From positions 1,240,001 through 1,304,000 of the forward strand of contig JAMXDE010000004.1 in the NCBI GenBank assembly GCA_026770025.1: a stretch of 64,000 bases of DNA, written 5' to 3'. Of the stretch, positions 12,001 through 19,844 are shown piece after piece. Position 1 is the stretch's first letter; every line of letters begins with the position of its first letter. The DNA comes from Craspedostauros australis. Its lineage: Eukaryota; Bacillariophyta; Bacillariophyceae; Mastogloiales; Achnanthaceae. The translations under genes were made by a program, and so were the position numbers. A model generated the notes under the pieces. The model searched no databases and had not been told where the DNA came from. It saw nothing but the letters and a program-made list of their open reading frames with translations.

Positions 12001-13593
12001 GTATCCACCTCACAGAATAGATCCAGCAACGATGCGCACGTACTGCACAACGATGAAATTCGGGTGGTGAAGCAGAGATCTGCGCGGGTGCTGAGAAACA
12101 CCAAGGTGGAAAGGCCGCTTCGAAAGGCGGCGAGCGCACGGTCTTTGTCGGATTCCTCCAACGAAGGCAAGAACGGACCAATCGCAAGAGTGCGAATGAA
12201 GAAGTACAGGCCGAGATCGTCCAGGAATGTCGCGCTGTCAAAGTCGCTGCATGAACCACCTCGTCACGTTCCCAACCCGAAAAGCGCGGATGCTGATTAT
12301 CGACGACCAACCTCCACGTCTCAATTGGGCACGAAGCCGATGAAGTCGCTGTCCCTCGTCCAATCTGCCAAAACGGATCCAACTTTCCTCCACAACATCA
12401 ACCGCATGGATGGAGTGGACAGCAAGTCCGCGCACGAGGGAGCTGACCACATGGGTGATGACCCAAAGAGCAGCACTCGTGAATCGAAGAAGTCATCAAG
12501 ATCAACCAGGACGTCATCACGCAAACCACCTGCCTCGGGGACCAAGCCATCAAACCGCCATCGGTCCCAACGATCAAACAAGCCAAGCGGATTAACTGAT
12601 AGCCCGGGCAAGTCATCAGCTCCGGAGGGCGGCGCGAGCAAACATGGACTGCGAGAGCTCGCTTCGAATTGGTACAGACGCAGCAAATCGCACGGCAATG
12701 TTACGGACTGCCAACACACAGAACCTCCGAAGTCGAAAAGGCACTCGGCAAGTTCCGAGCCGAACGAAATGCCGGACCTGGTCGACTTCGATCAATCCAG
12801 CGCATCCAAGACTCGATCCAGATCGCTGGGACGGTCCTTGATATCCAGCATCCTTGCTGAATTGTCCCCCAAGCATGCCAGCAAGAGCAAAGTCCGCTCA
12901 GCCCGGCGCAACGATGATCTGGACAATGGAAAGAGCAGCAGGCATGATAAGTTAAGCAGCAGCAGCCACCATCGCTCCCGCAACCGGAACGGGGCGCCTG
13001 CTCACAAAAGCAATCGCACTCGGGGCAACCAACCTCATCGCAACCACTCACCCAACACGCACACGAGCCCTCGATCGACGCTGGCGTCGGTGGGTCCACT
13101 GAACTCGGCTGACAACTCCAGCCGAAAGTACAGATCTCGCAGCGCCTCCGTGCCTCGGCCGAGGTCCTCCATGGATCGCACGTCTCATGTCGGCCTGCAT
13201 CACGCGTCTCCAAAGAAGCCATCCAGCTCCCGCACAATGAGACGTGAGCGTTCGAAACGCTCCGTCGCGAAGAACGTGCGTATGGCAGATAGCCCACAAA
13301 GCAACAGTGAAACCTTAAGCAACAAACGGTCGCAGCACAGCCGAAGAGTCTCATCGAGGGGGCCCAGGAGCAAGGCAGCCACCTCTCCTCTGGTCGGTGG
13401 ATTACCGTCCATCGATTTGGACGTGGGCAGGAACAGCGACCACGTGAGTGACAAGCACGTTGAGAAGGACAGGGCCAGCCAAACAGCTCCCCCATCCCCA
13501 TCCAGGCGGACCAGAAGGAGGGAGCAAGACAAGACAAGATCGCGGCAGCGTGGCTGGGATACGAGTAAGGATGTGGGTCAAGGCGCTATGTGA
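9070..13593 (+). CDS. large Ser/Arg-rich, predicted disordered protein (1507 aa)
   Basis: One uninterrupted 4.5-kb frame. I start it at the first ATG (9070); the frame is open upstream to 8947 but only with a GTG. I recognise no folded domain. The first 750 residues are Ser/Thr/Asn/Gln-rich, with homopolymer runs of Thr (about residue 93), Ser (about 385) and Asn (about 550). The C-terminal half is very basic, with repeated RSRS, SRSTRR and SKSL-type stretches and many potential basophilic kinase sites (RxxS). The composition suits a scaffold, cytoskeletal or nuclear regulatory protein, but no function can be assigned. It ends about 220 bp from the convergent ankyrin gene. The length and the lack of stops make a coding role very likely; an upstream exon cannot be excluded. 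Confidence 0.8.
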   Translation: MNDTFLERNQHPHKLRRQDHESTSSSGDNSTKYEKASVSTASAHFPSTSALSSRSLSSSLHASGHKLSSLFRKSPAIIRRKNMSRDATTTTTTTTPLTAAPAATSNWMGGPALIPRRENGEFRRPLMMLHKRRSVSTPTMYSSLDHSTSSHMGRMLNETFGDNDNGDNTASAAAHDDHDVDDTGRGYGNTNSSTDSKQSAGEATGMPTALANCPLPPMSSLSSGPPKQSRLSAFNGLTLSPRFQKRRFQLTTQCNGEMMPSPKSTHASISSKKGFRGALATVTMALRSPYPNNRRKLDQASGHGKLDALDDTNHDAGDQRDTERDRGNRRQVGSSGFLTHEPTTYAQLVFDSNTDAVVTENRVATTQQVVAAAVATASTLSSSSSSSSSSPMHSPLHSPQLSLMSSFQSHDESKTPADESGAFTVPTITPTSATRSSHQTPPVMDLMPPLHPPPPLCDTPLPRAQDQMPQPVSICLDDESLIIDAAQGIKSVAIPSSMRSCISELSESWNQSHGELTHFTMPSLVSLHSGDAETLTTPNQQQHRNNNNNQNRASNARSRQIATTTNERYVADVDATNAVVAAVVAQLSTHSNANVSALALAMQQSQPAGNQNTLGRTALDSFIQSSLVDPAFDVNDDDGAIDDNQTGSEASLREKVRASLYEQKRHTLRAAPSLPVRQPSPFNSGSRKRIQSTRQFKQAPQSASANYDYMQPVNSTNMRPFNLSRNDAMTSTRSMMPVRSSSMDDMDMFPNDSARRMDQPPRPAFRKKSRSMADLAEYQSSMSASLTLGDSMNSMAGDSWVADVKTLLMKLASPQQERERDNATIKRDKKPSKDPLGQKLSVHKSVHASDLHKQAASRSKAQHNSNKGRSHRGHHTNKSSKTRKEDLLDAPNTASTRTNTRSGRSLRSRGSNRSTRRKSNTPEDRVSDASNRVLHESPTGSHSTRRRRAKSLPSKQQQREKARHAGRPSHDKQNVQPVSTSQNRSSNDAHVLHNDEIRVVKQRSARVLRNTKVERPLRKAASARSLSDSSNEGKNGPIARVRMKKYRPRSSRNVALSKSLHEPPRHVPNPKSADADYRRPTSTSQLGTKPMKSLSLVQSAKTDPTFLHNINRMDGVDSKSAHEGADHMGDDPKSSTRESKKSSRSTRTSSRKPPASGTKPSNRHRSQRSNKPSGLTDSPGKSSAPEGGASKHGLRELASNWYRRSKSHGNVTDCQHTEPPKSKRHSASSEPNEMPDLVDFDQSSASKTRSRSLGRSLISSILAELSPKHASKSKVRSARRNDDLDNGKSSRHDKLSSSSHHRSRNRNGAPAHKSNRTRGNQPHRNHSPNTHTSPRSTLASVGPLNSADNSSRKYRSRSASVPRPRSSMDRTSHVGLHHASPKKPSSSRTMRRERSKRSVAKNVRMADSPQSNSETLSNKRSQHSRRVSSRGPRSKAATSPLVGGLPSIDLDVGRNSDHVSDKHVEKDRASQTAPPSPSRRTRRREQDKTRSRQRGWDTSKDVGQGAM

Positions 13594-13809
13594 AAGGTTG
13601 CGTCCAACTCCACGATAAGCACCTAAGCAGTGTGCTCTAGTACTCGCAGTTACCCTGACACATGTATAGTAGAGTCGTGCAGAGTATCTGCGACAGCAAT
13701 AAGAGGGAAAAGGAGTTGGAGTGTCTGTAGTTGCGATGCTTCAATGTTAGTGGTGCTTTGGTTCCACTTGCGCGAGGACTCTTCGTTCTCGTCGAGTGAT
13801 CAGAGACAC

Positions 13810-15600
13810 TCACAACCTTTGGATGATGCGTGATGGATCGTAGCAGAGCAGATCAAAGATCGTCTCCAAGCGTCGATCCAACGTGCACGACAGCAGGAAT
13901 GGAGTGAGCCCAGATTCGTCGAGGATGTGGATGCTGTCTGGAAATCGCTGCAACAAACAATCGATGATGTTCCATTGGATGCTGGGATGGTTCTGGCACG
14001 CCATGTGAAGCGGAGTGCGACCGCGGGTGTCCTGGATGCGCAGCAACAGCGATGAATCGTTGGGGCAGACTGTTGGTTTAGACGCATTCTTCATCTTCGT
14101 TACGGATGATGCTGGTTTGTGTGGTGAAGATGTTGGGCCAGATGGCGGGCATGAGAATCGAGCGACCGCGCTTTGCGAATGCAACATCGTTGTTGCACTT
14201 GTGCAAAGCAGACGCACGATGCTGATATTTGGTGAGCTCTGAGAGAGGAGCTGATGCAACGGGGTGAATCCCTGCTCGTCCTGCCAGAGGATGGTCTTTG
14301 GCGCCTTGCGGATCATGAGCTGGACGACGTTGACGTGAGGTCTCATCGTGCACATGACGTGGATTGGGAGCTGGCCACCGCCCAGATCCTCGTAGCAAAA
14401 GCCCTTCCATTCCTCCAGGAACATTCGGACCATGTGAATATCCCAGCAGTAGGCAAGGAACCAACGACGGAGATTGCGGATGAATGGATCGCTGCTGGCG
14501 CCTGTCTTGGCATCTGTTGAAGCCTGTTCATCATGAGTGTGGTCAGCGCCAGCGTCAATGCTGATACTGCTGCGGTTGCTGCTGGTTTGGTCAAAAACTG
14601 CTTTTCCGCTCGATCTCTTCGCTGCCAGGGCTCGACTTTGGCGGTACATCTGTCGGGCATGCTGCAGCACGAACCGTCGCATCTCCTTCTGCAGCTGTCT
14701 GCAATTGCTGTCGATGTTGGCATACCGGATGGTCATCGTGAGCGGTAGGAATCTCATCCCTGCTCGCTCCAACAGCGTTTCTGGACATCCATTCACCAGC
14801 AAATGTAGGCAGCCAGGCGGTGGCAGCGACTTGCGCTGGCACAGGAGATGCAAAGGCAGGCACCCATCAGCATCACGGCAGGTGCGTGCCTCGGGATGCA
14901 TCGCAATAACGAATCGCATAACCTCCCATGAAAACAGTGCGATCGGCACTGTGCAGACCAGATGCAAGGGCAAGCGCCCATTCGATGTCGTTGCGATGGC
15001 GATGGCCTTGGGATGCAGATCGAAGAGACGCCGCACGATCTCCAGCGGGCATCCCCATTGGCATGCGGAATGAAATGGAAGATTGCCAAATTCGTTTGGC
15101 ATTGCGAGAATGTCTGGGTGTGCTGTGAGGATATCATTGATTTGTGAAATCACGACGTCGCGGTCGTCATCCGTACCATTCTCAGTGTTGTTGCCATTGC
15201 CGTTGCCGTTGTCAATGTGATTGGCAATATCGTTGTTGTTGCCATCGTTATGATTTGCAATACCGCCATCGTTGACATTAGCGGCCTGCTCGAATGCGTC
15301 ATTTCTCGCACCAACGGTCGGTTGATTCAACTTCCAGAACAATTCATCCAAACGATTGCGTTGCTTGAGGAGTCCGTCATCGGCATTTGCTGGTTCGTGT
15401 TGCGCGGTGCTGCCTGTCAATTGCGATGAGGGTGGACAGTTGCCACGTCTGCAGGCATTGCGTCTATTGCGACTGCAGGCAATGCGATTGGTCATTGCTG
15501 CAGCAGACGTGCGATTCATGGCTGCGTTCTGAGTCGTCTGCTCTTGTGCAGCAACGGTTGCTGCTGATCCTGCGGATGTTGTCGACGTTGACGTTGACAT
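13810..15600 (-). CDS. ankyrin-like repeat protein (596 aa)
   Basis: Minus-strand single-exon gene. The first ATG is at 15600; the frame is open further upstream only with a TTG. The N-terminal ~160 residues are low-complexity (Ser/Thr/Ala, then Asn-rich with an imperfect NGNGN run). Seven or so degenerate ankyrin-type units follow, with signatures such as NLPFHSACQWG, GRLPLHLVC, GCLPLHLLCQ, GQLPIHVMC, GFTPLHQLL and GRTPLHMACQ. Each is followed by a helix ending near a P-E-A or P-x-x-I motif (for example DLHPKA, AMHPEA). This LPLH / HPEA style is common in diatom ankyrin proteins. The likely role is protein-protein interaction and the partner is unknown. The C-terminus ends just after the last repeat. 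Confidence 0.85.
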   Translation of the reverse strand: MSTSTSTTSAGSAATVAAQEQTTQNAAMNRTSAAAMTNRIACSRNRRNACRRGNCPPSSQLTGSTAQHEPANADDGLLKQRNRLDELFWKLNQPTVGARNDAFEQAANVNDGGIANHNDGNNNDIANHIDNGNGNGNNTENGTDDDRDVVISQINDILTAHPDILAMPNEFGNLPFHSACQWGCPLEIVRRLFDLHPKAIAIATTSNGRLPLHLVCTVPIALFSWEVMRFVIAMHPEARTCRDADGCLPLHLLCQRKSLPPPGCLHLLVNGCPETLLERAGMRFLPLTMTIRYANIDSNCRQLQKEMRRFVLQHARQMYRQSRALAAKRSSGKAVFDQTSSNRSSISIDAGADHTHDEQASTDAKTGASSDPFIRNLRRWFLAYCWDIHMVRMFLEEWKGFCYEDLGGGQLPIHVMCTMRPHVNVVQLMIRKAPKTILWQDEQGFTPLHQLLSQSSPNISIVRLLCTSATTMLHSQSAVARFSCPPSGPTSSPHKPASSVTKMKNASKPTVCPNDSSLLLRIQDTRGRTPLHMACQNHPSIQWNIIDCLLQRFPDSIHILDESGLTPFLLSCTLDRRLETIFDLLCYDPSRIIQRL

Positions 15601-16345
15601 GACTGCAATCGATTTGGAATGATCAAGATTGGGTAGAGTTGTCTCGTGTCTTTTGCTTCGTCTTGCTTTCTTTTGTGTTTGCAACCGTTTGCAATGACAC
15701 GCGTGATTGATGGCCAATGGATGAATCTGTCGATGCCTTCGCGTTCAGGTGTGATGATCGTTGCATCCAGAATGGGCGAGACTCGAATGCTCTATTGGTG
15801 TAGCACTGCTCGTGGACGCCGCACGGTGATGACACCACTCCTCTTTGTTCTGATGCAGTACGATGATGATGTTGATGGTGCTGATGAAGATGTTGTCGCT
15901 GCTGCGTGTGGAATGAGCATTGTTCCGCAAAGAACCAATGATGCCAATGGTCACGAAGGACTCACATCACCCACCACCATTTTCTTCTTTTTCTTTTTCT
16001 GAATTCTCAGACAGACAACTTTTGTGTCGCAAGAAAAGGTATCATTTGTGCGACTGTGGACACGTCATGACACTTGTGAGCCAATCATGTTCATTGCCAA
16101 TCATCCACCCGTCTGTCTGTCTGTCATCAGAAACATGCGTTGCAAAAGAAGTACAGCAGCCAAATATCAATAATATCAATTTGGTCGTGTTTCGTTCATT
16201 CCTGTTTCGTGAGTCCATTCACGAGTCGAAAGAAAAGCCCAAATGACCCCACTTGTTCTTCGAAATCTGGTTGAGCGCCATCATGTCGATCCCTGTCGAT
16301 CCTCCTCCTCGAGATACCTTCTCATGGCTCGGAAGTAGCCACTAT
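15601..16345. other. intergenic, 5' flank of the ankyrin gene
   Basis: No supported gene. It holds the likely promoter and 5'UTR of the minus-strand ankyrin gene and runs into the MITE at 16346. Confidence 0.5.
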
Positions 16346-16963
16346 CCCTAATGAGTTTTTTGCTGACAAATTTGGCACATGTGCCAAATTTGTCACTTCT
16401 TTTGGGTTCGCATCAACAGCGCACGTTGGCCTCCACGTGTAGGTGGCAAGATCGCCTGCCAGACCAACATGGTCCTCCAGTGTGGTGGCTTCTCTCATTG
16501 TTTAACTGGAGCCTTCTGGCGCAGGCAATTTCTGCTGCAGACAAGGCCACATAAGGAATTCAGAACCCTAAGGACATACCACATAAATGAATTATTTATC
16601 AACAAGCCGGAACGCTTCGTGCATAGACACTGTTGAAAGACAATGATTGGATGAAAATCACAGACTTCGCTTGGAAATAGCACTGAAACAAGTTCCGTGA
16701 AGCATCGAATAGTCTCACCGTCGTCGGAAACCAACAGAAGCACAAACGCCAATCCTGGAGAAACAACAATCAAGAGTTTTGAGGACACAAAAGCGCCTCT
16801 GCACGATAACGCTGTGTGGAAGTCGAAAACACATTATCAGTACCACCTCAGCTGGCCGATGCGAACACACAGGATGTGACAAATGTGGCACATCGATCCA
16901 AATTTGTCACATCAATGTGAAGTGCCAAATTTGTCACATCGGGGGCCCAAAATCTCATTAGGG
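16346..16963. mobile_element. 618-bp MITE with CCCTAATGAG termini and CTAT target-site duplication
   Basis: The left end CCCTAATGAG (16346) is matched by CTCATTAGGG ending at 16963, and the two ends stay similar for a few more bases (TTTT-rich). The 4-bp direct repeat CTAT occurs immediately outside both ends (16342-16345 and 16964-16967), as expected of a target-site duplication. Inside, near both ends, are several copies of a GTGACAAATTTGGCAC-type word in direct and inverted order, which could bind a transposase. No coding capacity is visible, so it is non-autonomous. The CCC-starting TIR and 4-bp duplication resemble piggyBac-like elements, but the site is not TTAA. Its right end lies 132 bp upstream of the exostosin ATG. 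Confidence 0.8.
16364..16395. repeat. perfect 32-bp palindrome inside the MITE
   Basis: TGACAAATTTGGCACA (16364-16379) is followed directly by its exact reverse complement. Related words recur at about 16875-16940, near the right terminus of the same element. Confidence 0.85.
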
Positions 16964-17095
16964 CTATGCGAACAAGGACACAGAATAGATCATACTCTGA
17001 CAACAACAACAACAAGAACAAGAACAACCAGAGCACCTACACCACTCACGCACACATCGCATTGTCAAAGCGTTGGAGTGTCGAAGACCAGCACG

Positions 17096-18517
17096 ATGTC
17101 GGAGACGAAAGCACAAATGGAGAATAGCGAGAGCAATGGTTCTCAGCGAAGGTCCAACCGGCTGTTGTGGATCGTGCTGCCCTTGGCAGGCTTCTCCATC
17201 ATGACGATGGTGCAGATACAGAACACGTCGCCGATCTTCGAGCAAATCATGAAGCAGGGCGGCGACGTGTTCCAGGAGATCCTTGCGACCACCACCGCCG
17301 TGGATGGAACTGCATCCACCGCACCGCCATTTGAGCCAGAACTGACGTTCACGAGATTCGGATGGTTCCACGAGGATCGCAGCCATGGTTTGAAGCATCC
17401 GCGGTTGTGGACCTTGAGCAATCTCACGGAGGCCGTGCAGCAGCATCCGTGGTACAACGCCTCCGCCTGGGACGATCTCAACGCCCATCCCGATCCCGAC
17501 CGTCCCGTCGTGGCATTCCTGGATATTGAAACGTGCAAAGAAATCAACTGGCCCAAGATGGGTGGCGACTTCGGTCTGGCCAGCGATAGGAGCGGGGGTC
17601 GCTTGCCGTGGAACGGGGGAAAGAAGCCTTCCATCTGCAAGACTGCAGAACAGGCCCTGGCGTTACCGGCCCTGTCAGCATCGCCACACTCGCGGCTGGT
17701 CGTCCTGAGCTGCGGCGAACCGGCGCCTGGCAACAAGGCAGTCTTTCCCGACTGCGCCTTCGCGGATCGCGACGCGGCGTTGTACAGCAAGATGGTCGTC
17801 GTGCATCTCACGGCGCACAAGGATCAGGCGCATCCGCACGACGATTTTGGTATGGCGCCGTTGCCGGTGCGGCCCGTGTCTTTGAGCGAGACGGAGCTAG
17901 ACGACATTGATTCGTGCCGCGCGGCGCAGAATCGCTCCTACTTCTTTTCGTTTCAAGGGCGACCGCGCATTCCGTTTCCCAAGTACACGGAGTATTTCAA
18001 GCCGATGCATGGCAAAAACGGTGTGCATGCCGTCTTCACGTTCGGTCATTACCAACGATCCAATCATTCCAACGCATGGGGTGGCAAAGTCCTGGGAGGC
18101 CTGGACGCGCAGCAGCAACGATCGGACGATTACTACAATATTCTGAGGGACACCGTCTTTGCGGGATGCCCGCGCGGCGACAACTTGTTCGCGTACCGAT
18201 TCGCGGAGATCCTCTCGGCCGGCAGCATCCCCGTCGTGTACGCCGATGGTTGGGTGCTGCCGTTTTTGCCGCAGGTCGTGGATTGGAACGAGGTGGGTGT
18301 CCTCATCGCGCAGGACGATGTCAATCAGACCATGGACATTCTAAAATCCTTCACAGCGGAGCAGATCTGCGCCAAGCAGAAGAAGGTCCTCGAGGTCTAT
18401 CACAACTACGTCAAGGATTCGCACGGGCGGTTACGAGGGATCTTGGAATCGTTGCAGGTCAGGATGCAAAGCGAGGAGCCGATAATGTTCGCGGCAGCGC
18501 CAGGGGATGCCGTGTGA
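17096..18517 (+). CDS. GT47 exostosin-family glycosyltransferase, type II membrane protein (473 aa)
   Basis: The ATG at 17096 gives a short cytosolic tail, then one hydrophobic segment (about residues 22-40, LLWIVLPLAGF...), and a lumenal body, the classic Golgi type II layout. The C-terminal half carries exostosin (GT47) hallmarks: NRSYFFSFQGRPR around residue 280, then DTVFAGCPRGDN and YRFAEILSAGSIPVVYADGW, followed by LPF and a stretch ending near GVLIAQDD. In this family that last block helps bind the nucleotide sugar. The expected role is transfer of a sugar to a cell-surface or secreted polysaccharide or glycoprotein; the donor cannot be read from sequence. The frame is open upstream to 16883, inside the MITE, so a longer form with MITE-derived N-terminal residues is possible but unlikely. 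Confidence 0.88.
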   Translation: MSETKAQMENSESNGSQRRSNRLLWIVLPLAGFSIMTMVQIQNTSPIFEQIMKQGGDVFQEILATTTAVDGTASTAPPFEPELTFTRFGWFHEDRSHGLKHPRLWTLSNLTEAVQQHPWYNASAWDDLNAHPDPDRPVVAFLDIETCKEINWPKMGGDFGLASDRSGGRLPWNGGKKPSICKTAEQALALPALSASPHSRLVVLSCGEPAPGNKAVFPDCAFADRDAALYSKMVVVHLTAHKDQAHPHDDFGMAPLPVRPVSLSETELDDIDSCRAAQNRSYFFSFQGRPRIPFPKYTEYFKPMHGKNGVHAVFTFGHYQRSNHSNAWGGKVLGGLDAQQQRSDDYYNILRDTVFAGCPRGDNLFAYRFAEILSAGSIPVVYADGWVLPFLPQVVDWNEVGVLIAQDDVNQTMDILKSFTAEQICAKQKKVLEVYHNYVKDSHGRLRGILESLQVRMQSEEPIMFAAAPGDAV

Positions 18518-18643
18518 TGCGCTTTGCGCGCGTTGATGTGCGTTGATGCACAAGTGGGTGAGCCGCTTTGTGTAGACAGGCCAACATCGTCACAGTATGG
18601 TGCTACGAATACCATCTTGTGGCAACAACTAGGAGCTACTCTT

Positions 18644-19375
18644 CTATCTCGGATTGCCGCCTTGCGTCTTGAAAATATCCCGCGCGAAGCTCGATCCATC
18701 CCCACGTGTGGCCAGTTGATTGATCTGGGAGTGCATGTCACGCGTCACGATCTGCTCGATGATTTCTCCCGTACCACGCACCAGACGCATTCGACCGGTG
18801 CTTTCATCGTACACCTGCCGAACTTGCTTCTGCTGTGCTTCGTATTGCTCCCGAGACATTGGTACCATGGCCCTGCGCCGTTGCTCGGCTGCTTCCGTTT
18901 GAGGTGCTGTAGCTTGGGTGGCCGTTGCGATATTCGGAATGTTGTCTGCATCCTTTTCTTCGCGTTTCGTTGGATCAGCAGTATTTGATGAAGAGGCTGT
19001 CTTTGTAGCGTCGTCACCACCAGTGGCTTCCTTATTGGATTTCTTCCGTTTCGTCTTCTTCTGCTTCTTGTCCTTCTTCTTCTTGCTCTTCTTCTTTGAT
19101 TTCTTCCTGCTTCTGCTTCGTTCGCGTCTCGCTTTGCGTTTGCGCTTGCGCTTTCTGGACTGACGATGATGACGAGAACTTGAGCCACTGCTGCTGCTGC
19201 TGCTATCGTCGGATGAAGAAGAATCCGAAATGGAGTCATCAGGCGAGCTCAAGTCAGACTCATTGTCGCTCCGTTCATGACACCATCTTTTACGCCCTGA
19301 TCCCCTCCTGCGGCCTGGTTTGTACCGATGCACCCTGCTGCTGTTGCTGCTGGAAGATGAGCCCGACGATGTCAT
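18644..19375 (-). CDS. SR-25 / ARL6IP4-type nuclear splicing-associated protein (243 aa)
   Basis: Starts at the ATG at 19375 (the frame is open to 19420). Layout: a Ser-rich N-terminus; a serine/aspartate acidic tract around residues 40-65; a long Lys/Arg run with RSRSRKK (about 80-115); a linker; and a conserved C-terminal domain (about 170-243). That domain contains MSREQYEAQQ, VYDESTGRMRLVRGTGEIIE, IVTR and INQLATRGDG. The combination matches the SR-25 domain of ARL6IP4/SRp25, small nuclear proteins that associate with the spliceosome and influence splice-site choice. The gene is convergent with the exostosin, whose stop is 126 bp away. Its start codon is only 78 bp from the left end of a DNA transposon, so its promoter may have been displaced or replaced. 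Confidence 0.85.
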   Translation of the reverse strand: MTSSGSSSSSNSSRVHRYKPGRRRGSGRKRWCHERSDNESDLSSPDDSISDSSSSDDSSSSSSGSSSRHHRQSRKRKRKRKARRERSRSRKKSKKKSKKKKDKKQKKTKRKKSNKEATGGDDATKTASSSNTADPTKREEKDADNIPNIATATQATAPQTEAAEQRRRAMVPMSREQYEAQQKQVRQVYDESTGRMRLVRGTGEIIEQIVTRDMHSQINQLATRGDGSSFARDIFKTQGGNPR

Positions 19376-19469
19376 CTTGCTTGAGACCTGCTGCGAGTGC
19401 TGTCCAGTTGTATCGAGCAAGAGAGCTGTGGGTACGAGCTACATAGCAATATCCATGAGGACAGATTCT

Positions 19470-19551
19470 GTCTGGGGAGACCAAAAATGGCCATTTTGGG
19501 CTCAGGAGACAAAGTTACCCGGAGGTTCGCCAAAATCCGGTCTGAGGAGAC
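19470..19551. promoter_or_regulatory. left subterminal GTCT-AGGAGAC palindromes (putative transposase sites)
   Basis: Three related words: GTCTGGGGAGACC (19470-19482), CTCAGGAGAC (19501-19510) and GGTCTGAGGAGAC (19539-19551). They mirror those near the right end and are the most likely transposase-binding sites; they could also act on transcription of the element. Binding is inferred from position and symmetry only. Confidence 0.6.
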
Positions 19552-19844
19552 AATTTTCAAGTCCACGTGATAAATCTCCACGATAGGATTTTTCGGTCGA
19601 ATACTTCGACTAAAAGAAATTCTGCCAGCTTTTTGTTCTGACATCTCCTCCTCCAAGATTTTCTTCATCGTCATTGTTTCTTCGCTTTCCTCCGCATGGC
19701 AACAACCCTCCCCCTCCAACCTCCTTGCCTGCTGTGGTTCATTTCATTCCATCACCAACCTCGCACCTCCTTGCTTGTCATTCGCAGCATCCCCCATACT
19801 GCCTTCTTCTTCCAGCTTGCCTTCTTCGATACATCACCTTCATC

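Noticed and set aside
12701-13537. 278-codon minus-strand frame, with a similar one at 11543-12382
   Set aside because: Antisense shadows of the large Ser/Arg-rich gene.
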